Assembly (NCBI GenBank): GCA_905221605.1
Contig: CAJNDS010002486.1
Span: 64,001 to 124,000 of the forward strand
DNA length: 60,000 nt
Direction: 5' to 3'
DNA from: Symbiodinium natans
Taxonomy: Eukaryota > Sar > Dinophyceae > Suessiales > Symbiodiniaceae
Part shown: one piece after another, positions 39,201 through 52,390 of the stretch
Layout: every line of letters begins with the position of its first letter
Numbering within the stretch: the stretch's first letter is position 1
Notes under the pieces: model-generated
Databases searched by the model: none
The model's input: the letters and a program-made list of their open reading frames with translations, nothing else
Told to the model about the DNA's origin: nothing
Position numbers and translations under genes: made by a program

Positions 39201-42200
39201 AGTCCTCTCCTGACAACTGCAAGGATGGCTCAGGACCAGTAGACTAGCGAGTCAGTCGAATCAATTTGATCGGGTTATGCTCGCCTGCAGTCGTCGGAGA
39301 TCAGGCCCCATGTCCACATCAGAGGCGGCCAAAAGCGTCGCCACGACGGCCTCAGATGAAGCAACGATTCCAGTGGCCGCTGGAGTCTTCTTGTCGACAA
39401 AGACTTCAACTGTGCAGTTGAGGCTGTAGCTCGCCCGGGATCAGAAAAAGTGCGAATCGAGGAGTGCCTTTTCCTCATGCAATTAAATTTGCGCAGCTTT
39501 CTCTCCAAAACTTTACAGACGCTCATCTGCAGATATTGGCGAACCCCGTCGCATGAAATTGCCCAAGCTGGCAAACGAAGATAAGACCGTAGATCTTCTC
39601 CGCCTTCCACAGGTTCACGTGCAAAATGATGCAAACTAGTAGATGCAGAAAAAGCTTCCACTTGGCTCGCTTGGCACAATAATCCCCTGGAGCAGCAAGG
39701 CAAACAAACTGGACAATTTGCAAGGTGAATCTCGGCTCATGCGCCTCAAGCCTTGAAAAGGCATAAAGCGCGAGGTAGCTATGAGCTTCCTCCCAAAATA
39801 ACAAGTTGGCTTCTGCCCAGACAAGCGCGGCGCACCCTTGACAAGAAGCCATGCATGGCTGGCAGAACGATGGAAAACTGACATTTTTTCACAGTGGCGA
39901 AAGAACTTCTGAGCAGCCCTGTCCTCAACTTTCATGTTGGTGACTCCCAGCTCCTTGCGATTATCATCAATGCTTCTTTTCGGAATGATAGTCTAAAGCT
40001 CCCACTCCTCACAAAGCTGCGTCAAGACGCCTGCGTCGTCACTTCTCCACCTTGGCTGGTTCTGGATTTGAGTGGAAGTCATGGACAAAGAGAAAAAGTA
40101 GGTGTTAGAGAAGGATCGACATACAGCTGGCACATCACTCCCTGCAATTGCCAAAAAAGGATAAACTCCCCCTGGCTACTGCCGACAATTTGACGTGCTG
40201 CAGAATTTTGTTACTTGCCAAGTGCGAACGATTTGTGGCCTTGTGCTGTCGATTGTGTGCCTCATTCAGCCTTCATGCAACTTGGGTGCTCCTCTGCCAT
40301 TGCGCTCCTGGAGAAGCTTTCGTCAAAACGCGCTCTTGAGCCGAAATCCGCGGCCAGGCTTTCCCTCCAATCAGCAACGGATTACGCGAATGATGCGGCA
40401 AAACAACTCTTCCATGGCCTGATGACGTGTATCTAGCACCGCTGTTCTTTGCTGCAATGAGGTCGTGCCCTGGCGGGCACGGTCAGCGCTGCGCCGATGT
40501 CAGCCGGGCGGGTGCTCATGCTCCGCATCTCCACTGCGACAGGAAAGGCCCAATGATGCCAAGTACTCTGGCCAGCCATCATAGCTTGACCCGACCTCCA
40601 AGTAGGAATATTTGTTTCCAAATATGCCGAAGACCAAGCACTTTCTTGGAGCCAGCCAAGAAGGGTCCACAGCTAGCTGGGCCACAGTAAACTGTCGTTC
40701 TGCTTTTCGAATCAACCTTCTCAACTTCCATTTCTTCAGCTCTGGGTTTCGGCAAGCACGGCTCTGGGCAATGCCAGTGTAACTGTCCAAGCAAGTTAGT
40801 TTCTGGAATGCCATGGAAACTGCTGCATGTGTGCAGGAGGCTGCGGCTGAGGTGACTCTGAACTTGGCATACTCTTGCACCTGAGCTGGTCAACCGGCAG
40901 CGTTTCTGCGACAGTGACATGGTGACACCGTAGGTGTACAGCCGGCTCCTCAAGGAGCAGGCAGGGTGAGAAACAAAGGACGACATCAGTATAATTGAAG
41001 AATCCGAAACTCCAAGGCTGAGATTGGGACAAGGCACCGCAGGAAATGATGCTGTGTGCAAGTACCCGGCATAGCAAAAAGAAGGCACAGGCGGAGCCAC
41101 CTATTTGGAACTTGCGAGGGTCACAAGTTGCTGCAGTTGATGCATGGATGATGATACTGATACTGCAAGAATCGAAACTGTACATGCCAACCAAGTCATG
41201 TCGGGGAGTTGGAGACGGCCCATGCAGTCAATTCCGTGGTGCGGGATTGCTGTATCGGAGAAGCGATGCCCTCGCCTTCTCTGCTGGCACGTTGTCTTCA
41301 AACACAGCCGCCGGCACCTGCTCTGCAGAAACACAAAAGCTGAAGATCACGGCATATGGAATCGTCTGAACATGTCAACGCGCCTTGCACATTGCAAAAG
41401 GGTTGAGCACTTCAAGCTGCTGATCAAGCCAGTTGGGCAGGATCCAAGTTTGAAGCACTTCGTCTCCCGTGTTGTTTCGTCCATCGCGTCCTGACAAACA
41501 AGTCACGAAAACATGAGAATACAATCCTGTCCACAACCTGGCTCTACTCTGTCACTCAAGCACTCAGTCACACATGCTCGCATGTTGCGACCTAAGAAAC
41601 AGGAGCCAGTCCATTGCTTTGCCTACCAAGCGAAGCATTTTCTACAAGCAAAATCCCTTAACTCCTGGCGGTCTTCCACTGTGCTGAGCACCTGCAATCA
41701 AAGCAGCGACCCAAAAAGCCACATCAGACTCATCTGGCAGCTGGCAGAAACCCTTCCCGATCCATCTGGCAGTCTTCAGGAGTGCACTATGAACTGGGGT
41801 ACGTACACCCTGATCCACATTCAGTCTCACATTGATTCCTCCGTGTGTCCTACCCAGCTCATGTTCACAAGCGGCAGGCAACTGATCGAGGTTGCACGTG
41901 GGTTGATCTTGTCACACCCTAAACCACGAAGAATATACCAGCAGACAAACTTTGAGAACATGAAAAGGCAGCAAAGCAAGCCAACTCCGACGATCGAGGG
42001 AAGCATTTCATTCTTCTGTCGACTCCCTGCCTCCGGTCGTATCTGCTTTCTCGTCACTTGACATGTCTCCTTCCCGACAGGCGCTTTCCAACTTGTCCGT
42101 TTGGGGGCCGGCACTTGCTGTGCAGTCAGGATCTACTGGTCTCCTCTGGATGAACAGAACCTGGAAAGCTGTCGTCTTTATCCTCTCAGGAGTCTATCTC

Positions 42201-43142
42201 CACACGACTAGTCACGAGTCTACCATCCATTCATGCAATTACAGCAAGTCCTCATCGATGCTCATATCCGAATTGGACTGTTCCGAAGCGCTTGGACTCC
42301 TGCAGCCATGATGCCTGCCACGGAGTCTCTCAGGAAGAACAGAGTCAATCAGAAACATAAGATTTCAGCGTGCCCTCAAGAGCACATAGGACCATCGTTC
42401 CATAGCCTTGTCACTTCAAAAGCATCCTTCCTGACGCAAACGGGGCTCGCTGCCCCAAGGAATTCCTCGGTCTAGAGGAAAGCATGAAGCCGCTTCTGGA
42501 CGTTTCGATTCTGCAAGATCTCTGCCAAGTAGCATCTCCTTCCGGTTCATTTGGCCGTCTGTTCTCCTTCGTGCTGTGCAAAGTTGCGCTTGTAAGCACC
42601 GGCAAAATGCAAAGCTGTCACGAGCAGAATGATGAAGAGGACAAAAGAACGGCTGCGAAGCGCATGGCTGGACTACAATTCTGCTTTTCGGCTTGGCTTG
42701 CTTGGGCTTGCTGATTGCAAGATCATGGGATGGCGTTAGCAATCCATTCCGCGAGCCTCATTGCGCCACAGCCAGGAGAAGCAGCTATCCATGTTGACAA
42801 TGCGAGTGATCTTTAAGAACATGCCGGGGCAAGTTTCTGTATTTGGGCGCGGTCATCACACGGTGACTATCAGTCGCTGAGATTCGAGACGTAGCACATC
42901 GAGCCCGGTGAAGGGTTGTCATGACCATTCTGAAGTCTGGTTGAGCAGCATTGGCTGAGCAGCATTGATGGCTGCTATGAAACATGCTGCGCAACCTTGC
43001 AACGAACAATGACACTTGCTTATGGTCTGGCTGAGACATTCGGCAGCTCAAAAGGCTCCGCACCACCAGTCAACAATGGTGAACACGGTGGCATATTTGG
43101 TTCCTGCAATTCTGCTGTGTGGTGTGGATACCATCAGCAGCC
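36219..43142 (-). repeat. Right arm of the giant inverted repeat
   Basis: This is the reverse complement of 28365-35281. The inner edge is CCCGCACCGCTCTGCCCGGC at 36220 onward, matching the left arm end at 35280. The outer edge is GATACCATCAGCAG at about 43127-43140. Beyond it the sequence is unique. Confidence 0.95.
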
Positions 43143-45250
43143 AGCGCAAAAGTCTTTGAGACCCCTATTGGCCACCATGTGAACTATACACACTGATGTG
43201 CCGATTCACTTCATACAGCATACGGAAGAGATCGATGGCTTCGAACCAAGGTACAGCATCAGGAAAGGTGGCAATGGCAAAAACGGGACGTACTTTACTC
43301 ATGACATCAACCCCTTGCGTTCCAGGATGTTGCAGGCAGTGAAGCAGCCATCAGTCCTTGCATTTCTTCACGTCTGGTACAGCTGGTATTTCACACCACT
43401 GAAAACCGCGCGGCTGCGCGAGAAGCGAAAGTTGAGTTGGGTCTGTCTGCTCTGACTGCTCTCTGTTCTTTCAGCTTGCGCCCAGTTGGCCTGCAAACAG
43501 AACAGTTCTTTTCATATCTGAACGAGATCCGAACTGAGGGTCGCTTGAGTTGTCGTCAGCCTCGAGGCCTGGTTCTCGGCTTCAGCAAAGCCTTCAACGA
43601 CTTCGAAATCGAAAACTGAAGGGCGAGGCTTCAGGCACGCTTTGAGGAGGAGACTTAATACTTAAGGCTTAAGGGGATCTCCCATGGAGGGAGGTGTTCG
43701 GGAACCAGCCCCACTGCCCCACGCAACAGAAATGAACCAAATGTCAACTCAAGTGATGCGGACTTGAAGCAGAAGTGATGCAGACATGACAACGCACCCG
43801 TCTCGCACAAGTTAAGGAATCGAATTGTGAAACGGAAACGACACGGGAAACGAAGCACACATTTACAATGGAAAGGAAAGCACTCGAAGCGCAGCACTTT
43901 AGACCCATCCGGTTGTTCAACCCAGACCTTTCGCAAGCCATGTAAATAGAACACGAGGGAAGACGGATTCCAGGGGTGAATGCCTGATATGAGTCTTCAA
44001 CGTGCAGAACACGGCCTTGAGCAAGAGCAATCTCAAATCAAGGACCCAATTCCAGTGGCACACTGTGGCACATAGGTCCTCAAAAACTTCAGACTGAGCC
44101 TTGTTTTGCGTCGAAACATGTCGCAAGGCACGTCGCAGATTCTCAGGGTTCTGAGGACACGAGGGCGGCGTGTGGTGTGGTCACGCTCTGCCAGGGATCA
44201 CAGCTTTGCATGCAAGCCCCAGCTGGCGTTTTGACAAAGCCTGTAGGTTCGCCATGTCTTTGTGCAACCACTGGAACCTGATATTCTTGCAATCCTTTTT
44301 AGCTCACGGGGTGCTGGCATCCTCAGGTAGCCACCGTGACATGGCGTCACACACTCACGGAGTACAGCGAGTCCCTGTTGGATCTTCAGGATTTCTGTGT
44401 CGATATCAGGTAGCCTTTTCATCACACGGTTCTGGTACTTATACGCACTCCGGAACTCGCTGGGTGGCCGCATCCGACTACATCTGTCACCAGCTTCGAC
44501 CGCTAAAATCTGAACTGCGTCAAGCGGGCAGCACATGCAGAAGTGTTGCCAACCCTTTGGAAAGCTTGAAGATGTACCAGTGCAGCTTCTGATGTGCTCC
44601 CTCATCCATTCTTCGATGCGCTAATTTCCGCAGCCAACTTCTGGAGCATTAGCTGAAGATTGAAGCATCAGGCCAGTAGAACTGCCTGTATCGCCTGAGA
44701 CGCGGGACAAACATACCTGCCTTCCTAGTCATCTCCGTCATCTATGCAGCTTAGACGCCGAAAGACGTTAGCCTTTTTCTACTTTGCTACTCTTGTAGAG
44801 AATCTTATGGAGAGCCACCAGGCAGCTTCCGCTGCTGCAGCTGCTGTGTGCAGCTGTGTGCCACTGGGTGCCCACACTTGCGGTTCTTCTCTGCCGCCGT
44901 GCGGGGAACTGCGGCCAAAGAGAAAGTGCGGGAGTGAGTGCCCTCGTGTGCTGCACACTCTACTATAGCTCTAGACGCCATAGCATCTCCTTAACGCGTG
45001 CGGCTCTGCCGAAGTGTCAAAGGTTTTTCTGAAAGGGCACAGCCTTTGTTGGACCTTAAACGCAACTTATCCCCTGCCTTGGGCGCGTGAGCAGCCCAGC
45101 TCTCTGCAACGCGACTCTACCATCCGAGACCTCCGTGGTTCACCACATGGTCAGAACATGCCCTGTGTTGGTGTTTTGGTGCTCAGCATCACCCCTTGGG
45201 ACCACGCGTCACTGAAGCAGCTGCAGCAGCGGCAGCCACAGCCTAGCGCG
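43143..45250. other. Host DNA without a recognisable gene
   Basis: Several frames of 60-140 residues overlap on both strands (for example 43198-43455 and 44170-44592, plus strand), but none has a motif or composition that lets me call a gene. Exons of a spliced gene cannot be ruled out. Confidence 0.4.
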
Positions 45251-45301
45251 TGCGCATGCGTGTGCGCGTGCGAGTGCGAGTGCGAGTGCGAGTGCGTGTG
45301 C

Positions 45302-45476
45302 GTGGGTGTGGGTGTGGGTGTGGGTGTGGGTGTGGGTGTGGGTGCAGGTGTGGGTGTGGGTGTGGGTGTGGGTGTGGGTGTGGGTGTGGGTGTGGGTGTG
45401 GGTGTGGGTGTGGGTGTGGGTGTGGGTGTGGGTGTGGGTGTGGGGCTGGGTGGGTGGGTGGGTGTGTGTGTGTGTG
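45302..45476 (+). repeat. TGTGGG hexamer array passing into GGGT and GT repeats
   Basis: About twenty copies of GGTGTG run to about 45442, with one GGTGCAGG interruption near 45341. They are followed by GGGT units and then (TG)n. The regularly spaced GGG triplets could form G-quadruplexes. Long frames across it are repeat translations. Confidence 0.95.
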
Positions 45477-46116
45477 CTAGTCACCAGCTAGCCACAGCCC
45501 TTCCCAGGACATATCGTGTCCGTTTGCCCCGCAGAATGTCTCGTGCCATGTTGAAAAGCATGGCAGGGCCGATAGAAACGACTTTAGCATGTTTTTCATT
45601 GCATCCCGTCAGGCACATGTTGGACGCAAAACCTGCTCAAAACTCCAGGTTTCTGCTCTGCGTTTTTCAATGCCTGCTCGTCATGCACATGTTGTACTCA
45701 GATTACGCGAAAACTCGATTTCGTTGCTCAAAAGCGCGAAAAACGCGATGTTTCTGCGGTCAATTTTGTTTTTGGACTTCCTCAATTACATGCATCTTGG
45801 CTTCCGGAGTCACCCCGGCAGCAGGAAGTCCGTCGCAACGAACTCTGGCCATTCGCACGCACAGGTAACGTGGGCGTTCTCATCTTGCGGGCGTGCACTG
45901 GCCGTTTGCGCGCACTGGTAACATGGACGTTAGGCGGGGCAAACGGGCACGATCGAGTCCCAGGCAGTCCGATAGTAGGCATCCCTTGAAGCTGATGCCA
46001 GTTTGCATGTTCCTGGTGTATCTGTGGAGCATGCGAAGGGCACTGCAAAACGCATATCTGATGGCACCGGATCCCTCGGAATACCTCGGATAGCTGATTC
46101 AAGCTGCAAGCAGGAC

Positions 46117-46290
46117 GCACGCTCACGCACGCACGCGCACACACCACGCACCTTTGCACCCTGGCACTCTCGCAGACGCACCCGACCCCCGGTCCCTCCA
46201 CACATGCGCACACACTCACAGAGACACGCAGACAGGCAGACAGACAGATAGAGAGACAGAGACACACCAGACACACAGCACATCACACGC
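46117..46290. repeat. CA/CGCA-rich and CAGA-rich simple sequence
   Basis: CACGCACG and CGCACACA words at about 46117-46150 and CAGACAGACAGATAGAGAGA at about 46230-46260 make a compound microsatellite with low-complexity DNA between. Confidence 0.7.
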
Positions 46291-46639
46291 ATGCGCACGC
46301 TTTGCACAAGTTCGCATGATGTGGCAATGAGTCCTTGGCCACCTTCCCCTCAAGTGCATGACTAGTGCATCCCAACTGAATTGACGACGCGGAAGGCAAA
46401 GATGCGGAAAGCCGAAATTCTGGATTCGGCCTTCAGTACAGCCTCCGCGGTGGGCGCCGCCGAATCAGGGCTTTCCTTGAACTTGTTGCCACCTGTGCAG
46501 ACAATGGCTTATCAACGGCCTTTTTCATCAAACATGTCAGCAAGGTGGCGGGGCCCCGGCGCCAAAGCGGCGGGCCACCATGTTCGTGGGCCGTCTCGGC
46601 AGCCTTCACGAGAGGGACGTGGCACCTGAGAACCTCTCT

Positions 46640-47000
46640 GTTTCGCCCGGTGTCGTGTGCCTCGGCGGTCTCTTCCATCTCGTCCCCGCCCTCGTTTTCC
46701 TGGTCGTCATGCTCCTCGTAACAGGGTGTAACGACTTGTGGAGGTGAGCCTTGACACTCTTCAGCACTCTTTGTCACACTTTGGATGCCTCGTGGTCGTG
46801 CTCTTCATGATCATGTGCCTGCACATACCACAAGTCTCCAGGTCACCAAACAAAGACAGAGAGGTTGAAGGGGTGTGAACTTCAGAGTCGGGTCAGTGCA
46901 ATTGAGTGGAGAGTCCTCATCGTGCTCACCATGCTCTTCATGCTCTCCATGATCGTGCTCGTGCTCAGCGTGCTGGTCATGTGCCTTGCAGCTTCTGGGT
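46640..47000 (-). other. Possible host exons encoding a His/Asp/Glu-rich segment
   Basis: On the minus strand, 46906-46985 encodes a run rich in His, Glu and Asp (HAEHEHDHGEHEEHGEHDED). At about 46785-46825 a second such run (AHDHEEHDHEAS) follows a TGTGGTATGTGCAG that could be a 3' splice site. A third acidic segment lies at 46640-46740. This could be a spliced metal-binding-type protein, or simply a trinucleotide-biased repeat. No donor site fits cleanly. Confidence 0.3.
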
Positions 47001-47465
47001 CGTCGAATGGAAATGCAACGAATTGCAGAGCGTAGGACCCAATAACCTCCAGGGCCCCCGCGTGGCCATGATGGCCTCAGGTCGAGATGCACTTTGCTGC
47101 ATTATCCTCATAAAGCACACCTCGGACATTACCAGAACAACTCGGGCACAGCCGTGGTCCTCCAGGTGTTCCTCGCTTGCTTCTCTCAAGAGCTCAGCTC
47201 ATTCTGATGCGCGCAGCTGCTTTCATGAGGGCCGAGTTTGTTCAAAGACCTCTGAGGTGCCCGGCGGCGTCGACTCCCTGAGAGAAGGCGCAGGCTCAAC
47301 AACAAAAATGCGGAGGGTGCCCTTAAGGTGCTCTTTCTGCTCTTCTGAACTTCTGAACTTCTCCGCGCCTCGCCACCCGCATGTGCGAAGTGAGAGACCT
47401 CAGAGAAAGATTTCGGGATACCTTTACCTGCACCTTTGTGACTCGGGAAAACCCTGGCCATGCGG

Positions 47466-47505
47466 CAAGCCCTGGCAAGCCCTGGCAAGCCCTGGCAAGC
47501 CCTGG
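47466..47505 (+). repeat. Decamer tandem repeat CAAGCCCTGG, four copies
   Basis: Four perfect direct copies of CAAGCCCTGG lie head to tail. Confidence 0.9.
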
Positions 47506-50500
47506 CGCTGAGGCTCTCTGCTGCCGCCGTGGCTGTGATAACAGCCGTCTGGCACACGACATGATGCAGATTGATGCAGCCACATGCAGCCGCATCATGC
47601 AGCACTCCATGCCACGCTGTAGGCAGAAGAAAACTTGAAAGTTGCGGGCCTTTACGGCTGCAGCGCCCTTCCAAGCCCCGAGCCTCAGGGTTTGAGAGCA
47701 AAAAGTCTAGCAATGTTCAAAGTGCAGGAGGCGGACCGACGTCGGGATCCAGACACAGGGGCGAAGAAGGCCGTAGTTACCATTTCTTTGGTCCCAGGGC
47801 TATGAGCAGAGGATGCCTGGCAGGCACTGGATGCTGCAGCGGACAGCGCGCAAACTGCGAAAAAAAAAGAAACTGTGGCCGGGAGGGCTCCTCGAGCATC
47901 CAAAACCCTTACAAGCCGCACTCGGCAGCGTTCGCGGCGTCCCGCCACTCCGGGCACCTTTTGGGCCACCAAACACCGCCAAGCTTCAACTCTTTGATAC
48001 TCTTTGCATGGGCAAAGTCTTCCCCGTTAGGAGGGCGCAGAGGCGGCATGCGCACTCAGCCGCAGGGAAACCCGAAATGTGAGCCAAGGCAAAGGGCGTC
48101 GAGGGGCGTCAAGTTCAGCGCCGCACTGATGCGTACGTTCCGTGATCCAAGCACACATCGCGGAAGTACGCCCCGAGCACCCCAAAGCATGATTGGCGAC
48201 GGCCACGTCCATTTTTCACCGCGTGTCTCAATGAGCAAGCCAATCAGCTAAGCCTATCGGGCGAGGGATACGAGCACAACGACAAGATCTTCAGCGATGC
48301 TCAAGATGCTTACTGCTAAGCATGCTTCAGTCTTCTCAGCAAATCAACGCTGGACAGTGAGCTGCTGTGCTGCTCTGCTCTGTGAGGTGATCGAGAGTTG
48401 CTATGAAGGCAGCTGCAAGGACACCATGCGCTCGTCCGACCTGAGGTTGTCGCACATGATCCGAAGTGAGTCACTGTAGAGGGCAAAGGAAAACCCCTAA
48501 GGGCCGAAGCCCGGAATCCAGGCCCTCCAAGTCGATGCTGATGTCAAGCCCCTGTGCTCTTGCGACCGCGACACATCACCGAAACACGATCAGAGGACTC
48601 TCAGAGGACTGAAAACAGAGCTCTCAATGTCCAATGTCCCTCAAATGGACCCCCCCCTCGCAGGCCTCTTCTACGGCAAGGCCCTGCAGGCGCTGCGCGA
48701 GGAGCTCCGCACCCCCTTGCTCCTCCAGAGGGAAGCACGGAAGGTAGTGAATGCATCCATACTGTAGCAACCTGCAACCAACACTGCTATACTACACTGT
48801 TAAGCCAGACAGATGAGCAACCCTTATAAAGACAAGTCGTGAGGGCGGCGAAACATGGGCTGAGCCATTTCGAGCCATTGGGAAGGAAAAATCTGCAAGC
48901 CTCCACCCTCGACGAAACGGTTCATCAAGCAAAACAAGCAGAAGCAACCGATGGCTCACCTTAAGCTGCGAAAAGAACCGTGTTTTCGAGGGCTGCGTCT
49001 GCGGTTCGTCCTTCCCACTGTCCTCTAGTGGCCTCCTTTGGCCTCCTTTGGCCTGTTTTGGCCCCATGTCTTTGCTTTATGCTGCTATGCCACGGCAATA
49101 TTGCACAATGGTGCCCGAGAACGTTTTGTATGAAGCGTTTACTTCCAGCAGGTTTCGCGTGCAACAGCTCAGCAACCGTCAAAGCATGAGAATCTCTGCG
49201 GGGCTCACTGTTCTTCTCTCAACCGTTCTCCCGGGCAAAGTGAAAACAAAGGAGAAACGGCGAAACTCTCTCTTCTGCTTCTTCCAGACCCGCCCGCTCG
49301 CCCGGGGCCGTACCCTTCCAAAGTGTGGACACTTGTGTGACCCAAGCGTCGCGCGCCCGAAGTTCACTCTGCGAGAGCTCCCGAAATCGCTTTTCTTTCT
49401 TTCGTCAAGGCTTGAGGGCCAGAGCCCTCGCGCATGTCGCACGCCCTGCTTCCCCGTCTGTCCGAGGCGATTGCCATTAGAATCATTCGAAGCTGGGGCG
49501 GATTGCCGAAAACACCAAATCCGGTGAAGCTCCCCTGTCCTCCCCTTTCAGCAGAGGACCTCCCCTTCCTTCCCTCTGGCGAACGCAACCCCCCGAAAAG
49601 AGCCGCCCCCAAGGGCGCGATCCACCGAGTTTGTTGGTGTGAAACACATGCCCGGACACGGTGCCAACTTCTCCCAGAACCAAAATCACTCTCTGTCTCT
49701 CTGCGTCTCTCAGAGGTGGTGCGGCCTCTGTGGAGGGCGGGGGTCGCCGCGGGCGCTTGGCCGGCTTCCCTGCGAGCCTGCAGCGAAACACAGAGAAAAA
49801 CACGGGACCCTCAGAATGAATTCAGAATGAAGGAGATGGAGAGGTCTCCCATGGAGAGTCAGAACTCAGCGCGCCACCCTTCCAGGCGGCCCTCGGCCGC
49901 GCCTGGAAAGATCTGCGGCGCAAACGAGCGGCTCAACTCTAGCGGCTACACATTGCGTCTTAGATCATCTTAGAAAATGATGGTCGCTATGATGTCGCCG
50001 CGTCGGTGTCTCTGGCCCGGGCTTGGCTCCAGCAGCTCGGCCTGGAAGAGGTCCCCGGCGCAGCGCCAGAGGCCTGGCCCGACGACGCCCCCCCGTCGGT
50101 TCCACCACAGTTACAGCTCCACGCTCTCGCAACACACATCGCAACGCACATCGCAATACTCATCGCAATGGCTCGTCTCACTCTGAACTCGAAGTCTCGC
50201 CCTGAAGCCATTTGCACCATATGCGTTTCACAAAGTGGCGGCGGGCACGTCCCAGCAGTCCTTCTTGAGCTTGAAGGGACCTCAGCAGGGTCCTCTCTTT
50301 GTGCTCCCTTTGATTCCCTTTGTGCGCATGACCACCGTCGCCCACCTGGAAAGCACGCGCTGGAGCAGATCCTCCACTTCCTGGAATTCACACGTCGAAT
50401 GACAAGCCTCTCACGCTCCCTTCAAGGGACCTGCCGCAGCCGCGCTCGGATGCGTTGAAGCTGGCGCACCTTGCAGGGAGTGGGAAATGGGGGCACAATG

Positions 50501-50815
50501 GGGCACACCGGCTTCAACCGAACGGAAGCTGGTGTGAGATCTTAAGCTCCCAGGCAATTGCCGGTGACTCGAACCTAAGCTCCGAAAGGCGTAAACATCT
50601 GCCACCACAACGCAAAGAAGCCTTAGAAAGCCCTGCGCAACTGCACAAAGTAGAAAAGCGCTTAATGTATTGGGGCTGTGGCCGGAAGACGCCGGAGGAC
50701 CGGGACCTTAAGTTGAGGAGGCGAAGACAGAAGAGGCGGAAGAGGTGTTGAGGGAGTGGGCAATTCCTCATACAGTATGGATCCGATATCTGAAGGCCAC
50801 TGTTATGAAGTGTGG
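47506..50815. other. Host DNA without a recognisable gene
   Basis: There are many short frames on both strands and no recognised family. Small repeats include CTCCTTTGGC (49035-49055) and CACATCGCAA-like decamers at 50132-50168. Confidence 0.4.
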
Positions 50816-50819
50816 CAGA

Positions 50820-50852
50820 TGAGGTGAGGTGAGGTGAGGTGAGGTAAGGTGA
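50820..50852 (+). repeat. GAGGT pentamer repeat
   Basis: About six copies of GAGGT, the last changed to AAGGT. Confidence 0.9.
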
Positions 50853-51970
50853 GCTTCGACCGAGGCACGAGCCTGGCCTAACAAAAAGGTAGCCCCTCCA
50901 GCGCAAGGCCTAAAGAGCAAACCCCGGCAACACAACGCAAAGGAACAGCAACAGGGAACAACAACACGAAACGCACGAAACGGACGAACGAGCGAAACGA
51001 ACGGAGATCATCAAGCAAATCTCATAGCCTCCCTGGAAGTGTGGCAGATTTGCGTTTGTTGCTTCTGCAGTACAAGTATGTCCCAGTACAGGAAACGGGA
51101 CAGGCACAGAAGCAGCTTCGGTAGGTACCGAACCCGTTCTCTATCTATCGCCGCCTACAAGCAAAAAAATATGTTACGCGTGGTCCTTCGATGTCATCCT
51201 CTTTAGCCATGTGTCGGTTCTGCAGCCTACAGGGCATGGGGAGCGACTCAAACTTGTGGTTCCGGACGGGCTGTAAGAAAGCCCGCGGCTTTACAAGTCC
51301 AGCGCTTACGAAGCTGCGGATCTATTGCCGAGGTACAGGTGGGATGTGACAGCACGTAGTGCTGCTTCCGAGGTGAGCAGGGAGAAGAACTCGGCCTGGT
51401 ACAGGCCGTGGCAATGCCGAGCCGCCTCGCAACATCTCTCAGGCCCCTGCATCGAAAGGCAGCGCCACAGCATCAGGCGCCTGACCCACACCACGCAACA
51501 CAAAAGGGCAACGCAAAAGGGGCCAAGTGCAAGAGGTCTGTAGCCGTCTATTGCCAAGATATGCCAAGATCGAGAGCAACTCGACGCCCCGCTCCGGACC
51601 TGCGCTGTGTCCGCCATGTCCGGGCTCGGTCCCGTCACAAGAAGGACATCACCTCAAGAGACTGATAAAAAAAGAGATGGCCTGATGCATAAGCCTCATA
51701 AGCCTGCTGAGTCGGCCTGCTGTAGACGCAGCTTGTGTAAAAACACACCGGGGATGCTGCCAGTCGCCGTGCACCGCGCATGCTCTCTAAGTCTCAATCG
51801 AAGAACCTGTATAGACGGGAACATCGAGCGCAAATGAACTCATAGTCCGTTCCCACGAGAACCGAGCAGGGAAAGTTCTGCAAAGCTCCAAGGCCACCTT
51901 CCCAGTGTTCACGCGCAGGTTCGATCAAAGCGTATCCACAAATATCTGGCAAATGATGTAACATGCGCGT

Positions 51971-52329
51971 ACACACACATCCACGCGCCCACGCGCCCAC
52001 GCGCCCACGCGCCCACGCACCCACGCGCCCACGCGCCCACGCACCCACGCACCCACGCACCCACGCACCCACGCACCCACGCACCCACGCACCCACGCAC
52101 CCACGCACCCACGCACCTACGCACACGTGCGTAAGCACCCACGCACCCATGCGCCCACGCACCCACGCACACGTGCGCAAGCACCCTCGCGCGCCCACCC
52201 GCCTGCGTAAACGCGCACCATGAACACGCCCGCATGCCCACCCACCCGCCTGCAAGCGCACGCGAGCGCGCGCGAGGGCACGCGCCTGTTCACGCCACGC
52301 ACGCATGCATGCACGCACACGCAAGTGCA

Positions 52330-52390
<61 letters not shown>
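51971..52390 (+). repeat. Octamer array CACGC(G/A)CC followed by CGCA and CA repeats
   Basis: Octamers CACGCGCC then CACGCACC run in tandem from about 51982 to 52120. Diverged units follow to 52330, then (CGCA)n, and (CA)n to 52387. The reading frames here give HAPT-type or RGCVGAWV-type repeat peptides and are not genes. Confidence 0.92.

Noticed and set aside
29446-42061. Protein genes in the palindrome arms (for example the 182-residue frames)
   Set aside because: The frames overlap on both strands, show no family motif, and differ in length between arms because of indels without sign of frame conservation.
28365-43142. Palindrome as a simple missed-adapter or fold-back read artefact
   Set aside because: The arms carry substitutions and indels and a 937-bp unique spacer, which a single folded molecule would not give. 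A misjoin of two haplotypes is still possible and is noted in the finding.
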